Assembly: GCA_947623305.1 (NCBI GenBank)
Contig: CANQGQ010000012.1
Location: 1 to 64,000, forward strand
Length of the DNA: 64,000 nucleotides
DNA from: an uncultured Alistipes sp.
GTDB taxonomy: Bacteria > Bacteroidota > Bacteroidia > Bacteroidales > Rikenellaceae
Direction: 5' to 3'
A program made the translations under genes and the position numbers. The notes beneath the pieces are model-generated. The model saw only the letters and a list, made by a program, of their open reading frames with translations. It had not been told where the DNA came from and did not search any database. This document shows, in pieces, positions 1 through 10,848 of the stretch (the stretch's first letter is position 1; the number at the start of each line of letters is the position of its first letter).

Positions 1-138
1 GACTCACAAAACACTTATAACAAATTGAATTTCAATTATTTCAAAGAACTTCTATGATTTTTTAGTGGACACTAATGCTATTATATATAAAACCGAACTT
101 TTACTCACTTGCAGCACCCGATATTTAGCGAATTTCCG

Positions 139-146
139 TATCTTTG
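139..146 (+). promoter_or_regulatory. Probable -7 element upstream of the TPR gene
   Basis: TATCTTTG matches the Bacteroidetes -7 consensus TAnnTTTG and lies 21 bp before the ATG at 168. The nearest TTG is at 109-111, a 27 bp spacer that is longer than usual, so only the -7 half is convincing. The first 138 bases hold no gene I can support. Confidence 0.45.
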
Positions 147-167
147 CTTCAGAAAAATCCGGACTGC

Positions 168-3143
168 ATGCGAATCGCAAGATTTCTTCTGGCTATAGGC
201 CTCCTTTGCGCGACGAACGTTCCCGCCATGACCCCCGAAACGGCCCGCCACCTCCGACGAGGACGCGAATTATTCGAATACGGACGCTGGAGCGATGCCC
301 GACACGAATTCCGGCTGGCCCGTACCGATCTGGACCCCACCGACCACGCAGCTATCCAAGAAGCCGATTTCTATCTGGCGGCATGCGCCGTCGAGTTAGG
401 CAGCCCCGATGCCGCCGCAGCACTCCTGGAGTTCGAACGAAACCATCCGGGATCGACCTATCTGAACGATGTGCGGTTTGCATTGGGATCGTTCCATTGT
501 GCGAACGGAAATCTGGAGCAGGCCGGCGAATGGTTCCGTCAGACCGACCGTTCGGCCTTGAGTGCGTCGCGTCGCGAACAATACGACTTCCGATGCGGCT
601 ATATCGCTTTCGTCGAAGGGAATTACGCCGAAATGTACGAACACCTCAACCGCATTCCGTCCAACAGCGAACTGGCCGACCACGCTCTTTACTACCAATC
701 CTACGTCGATTATGCCGAAGGACGCAACGGACGCGCCCGCCAAGGGTTCGAACAACTGCTGCACAGCGAGGCTTACGCCGACGTAGCTCCATATTATCTT
801 CTTCAACTGGCTTTCCAGGAGGGGAATTATCGGTATGTCGTGGAGAACGGCGAGGAGCTGGCCGCACAAGCGTCCGACGAACGACGGACGGAAATCGAAC
901 GCATCATCGCCGAATCGTGGTTCCGGCTGGAAAATTACAACGCCGCCATCGACCATTTGCACACCTATCTCGCTGCCGGAGGGGCAGAAAATCGCGAAAC
1001 CTGTTACCTGATGGGCTTCTCGCTCTACCGCACCGCCCGTTACGACGATGCGGCCGACTGGCTGCGCAAAGCCTGCGGAACCGAAGATGCGTTAACGCAG
1101 AACGCCTCCTATCATCTGGCGGACTGCTACCTGCGGGCTGCAAACAAGCAGGCGGCCATGCAGTCGTTCGCCGTGGCAGCGGCCGCGGACTTCGACGCCG
1201 CTGTCGCCGAAGATGCCTTGTTCAACTACGCCAAACTGCAATACGAATCGGGCGAAAGTTTTTATAACCATGCGATTCATGCGTTGCAACGTTACATCGA
1301 GCGTTATCCGCAATCGCCGCGCGCAGCCGAAGCGCACACGCTGCTGATCGCCGCCTACTACAATTCGCGCGATTACGATGCGGCCTACCAAGCCATCCGC
1401 TCCATGCCCGCGCAGGATGGCGAAACGCGAGCCGCTTTGCAGAAAATCGCCTACTTCCGTGGACTGAACGCCTACAAATCCGGCGATCGCGCAGCTGCGA
1501 GCCGCTATCTGACCGAATCGGCAGCCGTCGACGTAAGCCCGAAATACACGGCGCTCGCCGACTTCTGGTTGGGCGAAATCGCTTTCGAGCAGGGCGATTA
1601 TGCCACTGCCGCAACCCGCTACGACCGTTATCTCCGCCGCGCGCCGCAGAGCGAACCGGAGTACGTCATAGCCTGGTACAACCTCGGTTACTGCCGCTTC
1701 TCGCAGGAGCGCATGGAGGAGGCCGAAACGAATTTCCAGCAATTCCTCGCCCGGCATCCGCAGAACGACCTCTACCGAAGCGACGCCTGCAACCGGTTGG
1801 GCGACATTCGCTACGTCGACCGCCGTTTCGAGGAGGCGCTCGAGCAATACGACCAAGTTATCGCGACGGGAGACGCGAACCGATACTACGCCCAATACCA
1901 ACGGGCCATGACGCTCGGACGCATGGAGCAGCCAGCGTTGAAACAAGAGGCCCTCAAACAGATCATCGCCGGCGGGAAAGGCGATTACGTCGAATCGGCC
2001 CAATTCGAGCTGGGTCGCAGCTACATGGCCGAGGAACGGTATGCCGATGGTGCCGCCGCGCTGGAAAAGTTCATCCGGCAATATCCGCATTCGGCGCATC
2101 GCTCGCAGGCGCTCTCTGATTTGGGATTGGCCTATCTCAATCTGGGCGACCGCGACAAATCGCTGCAATACTACGGCATGATCGTCTCTTCGGCGCCCCG
2201 TTCGTCCGAAGCCCGCGACGCCATGCAGGGCATCCGCGACATCTACATCTCGCGCGGCGATGCGGATGCCTATTTCGACTACGCCGCCAAAGCGGGCGTC
2301 GAAAGCGACCTGACCGCACTCGCCCGCGATTCGCTGTCGTATGCCGCAGCGCAGAAACTCTACATCACCGAAGATTGCGAAACCGCAGCCAAATCGCTCC
2401 GCAGCTATCTGTTGAGCTATCCCAAAGGTTATTACCGACGCGACGCACTCTACCTGTTGAGCGATTGCTACCTTCGCAGCAAGGAGCGCGACAAAGCCAT
2501 CGAGGCGCTGACCGAACTGTCGAACGAAGAGACCAATTCCTATACGCTCAAGGTATTGGAGACCCTCTCGGAAATAGCTTTCGCCGACCGGCGATACGCC
2601 GAAGCGGCCGTCGCGTTCCGCAAGCTCTACGATGCCGCGCCGACCGACCCCGAACGCGAACAAGCGATGACGGGCTACGTCCGCGCGACGGTGGCCGCCG
2701 GAGACCGCACGCGCATCCGCAGCATGGCGGAGGAGGTGCGCAGCCGCTCCGATGCCGGTGCGACGGCCCGTCGCGAAGCGACTTTCGCGCTGGCCGAATA
2801 CTACCGACTAGCAGGCAACGGCAGCGAAGCATCCGGATTGTACAAGGAGCTGTCCGGAGAGGTGCGCACGACCGAAGGTTCCGCCGCCAACTATTATTTG
2901 CTGCAGGAGACCTTCGAGAGCGGCGACCTGGACCGAACCGAGCAGGCGATTTTCGCCTACTCCGAGCGCGAACCGAAAGCCTATTGGCTGGCCAAAGCCT
3001 ACCTCCTGTTGGGAGAGGTCTATCTCCGCAAGGGAGACGATTTCCAGGCGCGGGCCACCTGGCAAAGTATCGTGAACGGCTACTCGCCCGCCGATGACGG
3101 CATCATCGACGAAGCCACCGCCCGCCTCCGCAAACTGAACTGA
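168..3143 (+). CDS. Secreted tetratricopeptide-repeat (TPR) protein
   Basis: A 991-residue protein made almost entirely of degenerate TPR helical hairpins, with repeated Y-x-x-A, A-x-x-x-F and 'YP-S-A' turns throughout. The ATG at 168 is chosen because it gives a clean signal peptide (MRIARFLLAIGLLCATNVPAM). An upstream TTG at 144 is in frame but overlaps the -7 promoter element. TPR solenoids are protein-protein scaffolds; the export signal puts this one in the periplasm or on the inner face of the outer membrane. It ends 8 bp before a beta-barrel gene on the same strand, so the two are probably one operon and may form one envelope complex. It resembles long Bacteroidetes TPR proteins of unknown function. 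No catalytic motif was seen. Confidence 0.85.
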   Translation: MRIARFLLAIGLLCATNVPAMTPETARHLRRGRELFEYGRWSDARHEFRLARTDLDPTDHAAIQEADFYLAACAVELGSPDAAAALLEFERNHPGSTYLNDVRFALGSFHCANGNLEQAGEWFRQTDRSALSASRREQYDFRCGYIAFVEGNYAEMYEHLNRIPSNSELADHALYYQSYVDYAEGRNGRARQGFEQLLHSEAYADVAPYYLLQLAFQEGNYRYVVENGEELAAQASDERRTEIERIIAESWFRLENYNAAIDHLHTYLAAGGAENRETCYLMGFSLYRTARYDDAADWLRKACGTEDALTQNASYHLADCYLRAANKQAAMQSFAVAAAADFDAAVAEDALFNYAKLQYESGESFYNHAIHALQRYIERYPQSPRAAEAHTLLIAAYYNSRDYDAAYQAIRSMPAQDGETRAALQKIAYFRGLNAYKSGDRAAASRYLTESAAVDVSPKYTALADFWLGEIAFEQGDYATAATRYDRYLRRAPQSEPEYVIAWYNLGYCRFSQERMEEAETNFQQFLARHPQNDLYRSDACNRLGDIRYVDRRFEEALEQYDQVIATGDANRYYAQYQRAMTLGRMEQPALKQEALKQIIAGGKGDYVESAQFELGRSYMAEERYADGAAALEKFIRQYPHSAHRSQALSDLGLAYLNLGDRDKSLQYYGMIVSSAPRSSEARDAMQGIRDIYISRGDADAYFDYAAKAGVESDLTALARDSLSYAAAQKLYITEDCETAAKSLRSYLLSYPKGYYRRDALYLLSDCYLRSKERDKAIEALTELSNEETNSYTLKVLETLSEIAFADRRYAEAAVAFRKLYDAAPTDPEREQAMTGYVRATVAAGDRTRIRSMAEEVRSRSDAGATARREATFALAEYYRLAGNGSEASGLYKELSGEVRTTEGSAANYYLLQETFESGDLDRTEQAIFAYSEREPKAYWLAKAYLLLGEVYLRKGDDFQARATWQSIVNGYSPADDGIIDEATARLRKLN

Positions 3144-3151
3144 CACTGACG

Positions 3152-4870
3152 ATGAAAAAATACATCTTATTATTAACTACCGTGTGCGCAATGGGGCCCC
3201 TCGGGGTCGAAGCCCAGGTCGAAAAGCAGGTCGAAGTAACGAAAGAGTACATTCCGAGCGTCGAACAGGCCGCCAAACTGCCCGTAACGCCCGACCTGAC
3301 CGATACGACGCAGATGCGACCCGAAATCGGCTATTCCGTTACACCGGTCTCGCTGAACACCCCGCTCGAATTGCAACCCATCCGGCCGACGGCGGTAACC
3401 TATTGGAATTTCAATCGCCCGTTGCCGTGCTACCTCAAACTCGGGGCCGGTTATCCGCTCCGTTCGGTCGCCGATTTTCAGGCCGCGACCCAACATCCGA
3501 ATACGGGCTATGTCGTGGGATACCTCCACCACGAGGGCCGTTACGCCGATATTCGCAACGACTTCGGATGCAAAAACCAGTCGGCGCGCATGCTCAACCG
3601 CGTCGGAGGAGCGACGGGCCTCTACCTCGGGCGTCATCTGCTCGAAGGGGCCGTTTCGTACGAAAACCGGCTCTATCATCGTTACGGCGCTTATGTAGCC
3701 TCTACAACAGCCAATCCGTTTCCGGTGGCGCCCGGCGCCCGCATCGACTACGGCGAGGCCGATGTCCGGATTCGCATCGGCGATGATTTTCAGGATTTGA
3801 GCCGCGTGAATTTCGACGTGTCCGTCTCGCATTCGCTCTTTTTCGACCAAACGGTCTGGACGAGCAATGACAACCGTCCCCGTCAGGCTTCGTTCCATGC
3901 AAGCGGAAAAATCGCACGGGCATTCGGCCGCCGCCGTTTCCTGCTCGCCGTGGGCTACGATCAATTCCGCGGTCGTCGTTCGATCGCCGAGTTCAAAGAG
4001 CACCTCATCCATGCAAGCGCCCGCTACGGAACCGAACGCGGTGCGATGAATCTCGAAATCGGAGCCGATTACTATCACGATCGGATCTCCGGCACGAAAA
4101 ACCAGAACTATCTGCTGCCGTTCGTCCGACTGGATTTCGACCTCGGCACACGGAAGCTCCGGCCGTTCCTCGAAGTGGACGGAACCGTCCATGACAACAG
4201 CTACCGTTCGCTGACCCTCCAATGCCCCTATGTAACGCCCGCCACCCTCCTCGATAAGAGTTCGGTCGATTACAACGGTCGGCTCGGCATCCGCGGCGAC
4301 CTGTGGCGCAACCGCTTCTCCTATCGGGTTTACGCCGCTTTTGCGATACGCGACCACCACAATTACTGGTATGTCACCGGCTTGTACGACGCCGACGAAC
4401 AGACCGTCCTGGCCGCTGCCTGCACGTTGAATCCTCGGCAGGCCCGACAGACGGTTACGTCGTTCCACGGCGAGGCCGAATTTCATCCGGTCAGTTCGTT
4501 GCGGATGAAACTCGGCGTGCACGGATATCTGTACAATGACGACCTCGATTTCGGCAACGGTGCGCCGTCGTTCGAAGCGGATTTCGGCATCCGTTATGCC
4601 GTGAAGCGGGTTTCGATCGAAGCCTCGCTCTCCGGCCAGACAGCCCGCAAATGGACGCTGCTCTACACGGACATCCTCGGAACCGAAGGGAAAAGCACCT
4701 TCAAAGCTCCGGCAACGATGAATCTGCGGATCGCCTTCAATTGGAAAGTTACGGGACGGATCGGCCTTTTCGTGGAGGGCGACAACCTGTTGAATCATCG
4801 GTTGTACCGATTCCCGTGGTATCCCGAGTACGGTGCCAACTTCACGGCGGGTATCAAACTCGCATTCTGA
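3152..4870 (+). CDS. Outer-membrane beta-barrel (TonB-receptor-like) protein
   Basis: 572 residues with a signal peptide (MKKYILLLTTVCAMGPLGVEAQ). The rest is rich in alternating amphipathic strands such as 'RFLLAVGYDQFRGRR' and 'RFSYRVYAAFAIR', and ends in the aromatic residue typical of outer-membrane barrels (GIKLAF). The stretch 'VFVEGDNLLNHRLYRFPWYPEYG' type near the C-terminus is like the last strands of TonB-dependent receptors, but I see no clear plug domain or TonB box. It starts 8 bp after the TPR gene, so co-transcription is likely. Related Bacteroidetes families pair such barrels with periplasmic TPR partners. Substrate is unknown. Confidence 0.7.
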   Translation: MKKYILLLTTVCAMGPLGVEAQVEKQVEVTKEYIPSVEQAAKLPVTPDLTDTTQMRPEIGYSVTPVSLNTPLELQPIRPTAVTYWNFNRPLPCYLKLGAGYPLRSVADFQAATQHPNTGYVVGYLHHEGRYADIRNDFGCKNQSARMLNRVGGATGLYLGRHLLEGAVSYENRLYHRYGAYVASTTANPFPVAPGARIDYGEADVRIRIGDDFQDLSRVNFDVSVSHSLFFDQTVWTSNDNRPRQASFHASGKIARAFGRRRFLLAVGYDQFRGRRSIAEFKEHLIHASARYGTERGAMNLEIGADYYHDRISGTKNQNYLLPFVRLDFDLGTRKLRPFLEVDGTVHDNSYRSLTLQCPYVTPATLLDKSSVDYNGRLGIRGDLWRNRFSYRVYAAFAIRDHHNYWYVTGLYDADEQTVLAAACTLNPRQARQTVTSFHGEAEFHPVSSLRMKLGVHGYLYNDDLDFGNGAPSFEADFGIRYAVKRVSIEASLSGQTARKWTLLYTDILGTEGKSTFKAPATMNLRIAFNWKVTGRIGLFVEGDNLLNHRLYRFPWYPEYGANFTAGIKLAF

Positions 4871-4984
4871 CCGGCATCGGCCATCCGTAAAACAGAGTAA
4901 CTATATAAGTTAGCGGATGGATTTACAGATCCAATGGTCGTTTTCGCGGCAAAGCCGCGTTTACAAATTTGACCCACCCCCAAA

Positions 4985-5002
4985 CCCCCGCCTTGGCGGG
5001 GG
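4985..5002. terminator. Inverted repeat after the barrel gene
   Basis: A perfect 8 bp GC-only stem (CCCCCGCC / GGCGGGGG) with a 2-base loop lies 115 bp after the barrel stop codon. It lacks a strong T-run on either side, so it may be a weak terminator or only a structural repeat. A second small hairpin (CGCGGC-AAA-GCCGCG) lies at 4945-4959. The 288 bp between the two convergent genes holds nothing else recognisable apart from the terminator at 5107. Confidence 0.4.
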
Positions 5003-5106
5003 CTTCGGTCGGAACCCGTAACGTTACACGGTTTGGGTATACCGTTCGGCAATCTAATCACCCAAAAGAGATTCGAGCGAACGTAAAGCAGAAGCCTAAA
5101 AAATAA

Positions 5107-5134
5107 GCAGGGCGGTCGACATCGACCGCCCTGC
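5107..5134 (-). terminator. Rho-independent terminator of the starch locus
   Basis: A perfect 13 bp stem (GCAGGGCGGTCGA / TCGACCGCCCTGC) with a 2-base loop lies 24 bp after the GH97 stop codon. On the minus strand it is followed directly by TTATTTTTTA. It ends the long minus-strand starch operon. Confidence 0.85.
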
Positions 5135-5158
5135 CGCTTTCCATACGGCTCGACGCCC

Positions 5159-7366
<2,208 letters not shown>

Positions 7367-7370
7367 CTAT

Positions 7371-9254
7371 TTAGCGTTTGAACTCCACGATCAAAGCCTG
7401 ACGCGGGCCGACGGTCGTCCGGTCGTCGACCGTTATCGTCTCGTCGGTCAGCACGTTGCGGCCCGCTTTCAAATCGGCGGCCAGCTCGGCGTAATGCGAC
7501 CACGGCACCTGCTTCCGGCCCCGCGAATTGTTGATGAAGACGAAAACGACCGTCTCATCGTCGTAGCGGAAATAGGCATAGGTATTGTCGCGCGCCAAGA
7601 AGTGCATCGTCCGCCCCGTGTGGAGCACGGGCGTCCGCTTCCGCCACTGGAACAGGCGCTGCGTATAATCGAACAGCTCCTTGTCGAGGCCGGTGCGTCC
7701 GGCAGGGTCGAACAAATTCTTCGCATCGCCCTGCCAACCGCCCGGGAAATCGACCCGCAGGCCGCCGTGGCCCTGCGAACGGTCTTTCGAGGTGAACATC
7801 ATCTCGTCGCCCGCGAAAATCTGCGGAATACCGCGCATCGTAGCCAGCATCGCCATCGACAACTTCAGCCGATCGGGATTCCGACGCAAAACGTCGCCGA
7901 TGCGTTCGGTATCGTGGTTGGCCGCGAAGATCAGCAGGTTATCGACATCCTGATAAACGAAATCGTGCGACAAGCAATCGTAAACGCGGGTCATCCCTTC
8001 GCCCCAGCGCAACGAATCGGTCGGCAAGGCCCTGCACAGAGCCTCCTGCAACGGGAAATCCATGATCGCGGGCAGATGCGAATCGAAACCGTCCTTGTTC
8101 GCATTGCCGCCCTGCCAGTAAGCCAGCTGCGGGATAGACGAAGTCCAACATTCGCCGACGATGTTCAGTTCGGGATATTCGCGACGCACCGAAGCGCACC
8201 ACTCGCTCATGGGAACTTTCTCGTTATAGGGATAGGTATCGACGCGGAAGCCGTCCAGATCGGCAAACTCCGCCCACCACACGGCCCACTGCTGGAAATA
8301 GTGCAACACGAAGGAATTGTCCAAATTCATGTCGGGCATCGACGGAACGAACCAGCCGCTCTCCTGCAAATTCAGGTCGTAGCGCGATGCATTGGGATCC
8401 ATATTGGTCGAGAAGCAGACGTTCGTGCCGGTGTACTCCGGAAACTGATGAATCCAGTCGGCGAACGGCAGGTCGTTCATCCACCAATGCGACACGCCGC
8501 AATGGTTCGTAACGATGTCCATAATCACCTTCAACCCCTTTTCGTGGGCCTTGGCGACGAACTCGCGGTAGAGGTCGTTCGTACCGAAACGCGGGTCGAT
8601 ATGGTAATAATCGCCGCAGGCATATCCGTGATAGGAACCCTGCGGTTCGTTGTCCACCAACAGCGGCGTAGGCCAGACGGCGGTCATGCCCAACGAGGCG
8701 ATGTAATCCAGATGGTCGATCATCCCCTGCAAGTCGCCGCCATGCCGTCCGAAGAAGGCGCTGCGGTCGGCCGGTTCCTGCATCGCAGCGACCGTGTCGA
8801 TCGAAGGATCGCCATCGGCGAAGCGGTCGGGCATCAACAGATAGATCGCATCTGCCGAAGAAAAGCTCTTCCGCTGGGCCGATCCCGCGCGACGCGCGGC
8901 AATTTCATACGGCACCTTGAACTCGCGCCCGTCGCGCGAGAAGACCAGATAATAGGTTCCGGCCGCTGCATCGTCGGCGATTTCGACGTCGGCGAACAAG
9001 TAATTCGGACTTTCGGCCGGATGAAGGGCCGAAATTTTCACTCCCTCGCCGCCTTCGATCCGCAAATCGCAAGCGGCGATTCCCTCGCCATTGACGAGCA
9101 ACTGAAGCGGTGTACGCATCCCCGTCCACCACGAAAGCGGTTCGACACGGGTTACCTCGTCCGCAGCATCGGCCACGGAATCGGGGTCGAATGCCGGCTG
9201 CGTGCCGCAAGCGGCCAATCCGGCAACTACCAAAGTCATAAACAATCGTTTCAA
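7371..9254 (-). CDS. susA: GH13 neopullulanase / cyclomaltodextrinase (SusA-like)
   Basis: 627 residues, close to SusA. Order: lipoprotein-type signal (MKRLFMTLVVAGLAACG), a beta-sandwich domain (about 30-130) typical of cyclomaltodextrinase-type GH13 enzymes, then the catalytic barrel. The catalytic triad is visible as Asp339 (FRVDTYP), Glu368 (VGECW) and Asp448 (NHDTER). The start codon is TTG at 9254. An ATG at 9239 is in frame, but it would remove the positively charged N-terminus of the signal peptide, so TTG is preferred. The enzyme should cut starch fragments in the periplasm into maltose and short oligosaccharides. A 238 bp gap with repeated hairpins separates it from the preceding GH13 gene. 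Confidence 0.9.
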   Translation of the reverse strand: MKRLFMTLVVAGLAACGTQPAFDPDSVADAADEVTRVEPLSWWTGMRTPLQLLVNGEGIAACDLRIEGGEGVKISALHPAESPNYLFADVEIADDAAAGTYYLVFSRDGREFKVPYEIAARRAGSAQRKSFSSADAIYLLMPDRFADGDPSIDTVAAMQEPADRSAFFGRHGGDLQGMIDHLDYIASLGMTAVWPTPLLVDNEPQGSYHGYACGDYYHIDPRFGTNDLYREFVAKAHEKGLKVIMDIVTNHCGVSHWWMNDLPFADWIHQFPEYTGTNVCFSTNMDPNASRYDLNLQESGWFVPSMPDMNLDNSFVLHYFQQWAVWWAEFADLDGFRVDTYPYNEKVPMSEWCASVRREYPELNIVGECWTSSIPQLAYWQGGNANKDGFDSHLPAIMDFPLQEALCRALPTDSLRWGEGMTRVYDCLSHDFVYQDVDNLLIFAANHDTERIGDVLRRNPDRLKLSMAMLATMRGIPQIFAGDEMMFTSKDRSQGHGGLRVDFPGGWQGDAKNLFDPAGRTGLDKELFDYTQRLFQWRKRTPVLHTGRTMHFLARDNTYAYFRYDDETVVFVFINNSRGRKQVPWSHYAELAADLKAGRNVLTDETITVDDRTTVGPRQALIVEFKR

Positions 9255-9260
9255 AACAAG

Positions 9261-9495
9261 TTTTTATTAACTGGTACGGATCGCAAGGTCGTACCTTTTT
9301 TTGACAATATACAACTTTTATTAACTGGTACGGGGCGCGAGGCCGTACATTTTTATTCACTGGTACGGATCGGGCCGTTTTCAAGGGTAAAGGGGCAACG
9401 GTCGGCAGCGAAGATAACGTTCGAAAGCGGATCAACGGTCTATCGCATCGGGAACCGCTTTCAAAAGCGGCGGGTCGCAGGGCCGTACATTTTTA
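9261..9495. repeat. Intergenic hairpin-forming repeats
   Basis: A unit of about 35 bp (TTTTTATTAACTGGTACGG, a short loop, then CCGTAC) occurs at 9261-9295 and 9315-9349. Partial copies lie at 9351-9378 and 9470-9495. Each full copy has GGTACG and CGTACC arms that can pair, flanked by T- or A-rich sequence, so copies could act as terminators or mRNA stabilisers. They fill the gap between two GH13 genes. No gene is seen here. Confidence 0.7.
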
Positions 9496-10836
9496 CTTTT
9501 CGACCTCCCTCGCGAACACGAGCCAGCCCCAGGCCGGAATCGTCGTCCGTTCACCGCCGGCATAACGTCGACCGGTAAAAAATTCGCAGCGTGCATCGTC
9601 GAACGGCAACGTCAGCAGCGCATCGGAAGCCGACAGATTGGCCGCGACCACCACCTCGTTCTCCCCCACCCGACGTGCAAAGAGCATCACCTGCTCCGGG
9701 GCATCGTTCGCCGGATAAACGATCCGACCGCCCCGCTCACCGGCTGCAAGGGCCGGATTGCCGTGCCGCAGCCGAATCAACGACCGATAAAAGTCGGTAA
9801 AATCATTGGTCGACCAAGCCGGTACGGGGTCTTTCTCGAAAAACGCGAAACGATGGTCGAATCCGATCTCTTGCCCCGTATAGATCAACGGCTGTCCGTT
9901 GGGCAGCGTGAAGGTCAGCAAGGCCATCACCCGTGCCGCTTCGCCCATCCGTTCGAACTCCGTCCCGGCCCACGAATTTTCGTCGTGGTTCGAGGTGAAC
10001 ATCAGTCGGAACGCCTCCGAGGGGTTCGCCGCAGCATCCTTTTCGATATAGGCCTGCAAATCGGCGACGCCCTTTTTCCCTTGGGCGATGTCGTTCAACA
10101 AGTGATGCAGCTCCCAAGCATAGGAGGCATCGAACGCATCGACATGCAATTCGGGATTTTCGCCCTCGGCCAAGAAATAACGTTCCGGATACTCCCGACG
10201 CAAGGCAGGCAACGTTTCGCGCCAGAACGCGATCGGCACCTCGCAGGCCATGTCGCAACGGAATCCGTCGACCCCTTTGTCGAGCCAAAAACGCATCGAC
10301 CGGCGCATCGCATCGCGCATGTCGGCATTGTCGTAGTTGAGCTTGGCGATGTCCGTCCAATCGTACTGCACGACGGTATTTCCCAACGAATCGCGCACAT
10401 ACCAATCGGCGGGCTGTTCGTCGATCCAACGGGCATCGGGCGAAGTATGATTCGCCACCCAATCCAGAATCACCCGCAAACCCGACCGGTGCGCTTCGGC
10501 CAGAAAGGCATCGAAATCAGCCATCGTCCCGAACTCGGGATTGACGGCGCAATAATCGGAAATCGCATAATAGGAGCCCAGCGAGCCCTTACGCTCCTTG
10601 ACGCCGATGGGATAAATCGGCATCAGCCACACGACATCGACGCCCAACTTTTTCAAGCGCGGCAGTTCGCGGGCAGCGGCCGCAAACGTTCCTTCGGGCG
10701 TATATTGGCGCACGTTCATCTCGTAAACGACCGCCTGATAGCTCCAATCGGCATGCGGAGCCGTTGCAGCAGGAGGCTCGTTCGACGAACAGGCGACCGC
10801 CAACAACGCCCCGATGATCCACATCCATTTTTTCAT
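9493..10836 (-). CDS. GH13 alpha-amylase lipoprotein
   Basis: 447 residues, a compact GH13 enzyme. The N-terminus is a lipoprotein signal with lipobox Cys (MKKWMWIIGALLAVAC). The four GH13 motifs are present: 'DWVANHT', Asp195 (FRCDMA), Glu224 (LAEGEN) and Asp285 (NHDENSW). The C-terminal beta domain is short. It is likely an extracytoplasmic alpha-amylase acting on starch oligosaccharides. The gene lies 12 bp after the SusG-like gene, so it is co-transcribed with it. The classic Bacteroides sus operon has two GH13 enzymes; this is the additional one. Exact bond specificity cannot be read from sequence. Confidence 0.88.
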   Translation of the reverse strand: MKKWMWIIGALLAVACSSNEPPAATAPHADWSYQAVVYEMNVRQYTPEGTFAAAARELPRLKKLGVDVVWLMPIYPIGVKERKGSLGSYYAISDYCAVNPEFGTMADFDAFLAEAHRSGLRVILDWVANHTSPDARWIDEQPADWYVRDSLGNTVVQYDWTDIAKLNYDNADMRDAMRRSMRFWLDKGVDGFRCDMACEVPIAFWRETLPALRREYPERYFLAEGENPELHVDAFDASYAWELHHLLNDIAQGKKGVADLQAYIEKDAAANPSEAFRLMFTSNHDENSWAGTEFERMGEAARVMALLTFTLPNGQPLIYTGQEIGFDHRFAFFEKDPVPAWSTNDFTDFYRSLIRLRHGNPALAAGERGGRIVYPANDAPEQVMLFARRVGENEVVVAANLSASDALLTLPFDDARCEFFTGRRYAGGERTTIPAWGWLVFAREVEK

Positions 10837-10848
10837 AGCCTCACGATT

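Noticed and set aside
65..1267. A 400-codon plus-strand frame overlapping the TPR gene
   Set aside because: Arg/Pro-rich shadow translation with no family features. The TPR frame has a signal peptide and repeats.
8905..9435. A minus-strand frame over the 9261-9495 repeats giving PYQLIK repeats
   Set aside because: It is a chance reading through the hairpin repeats and overlaps the start of the SusA-like gene.
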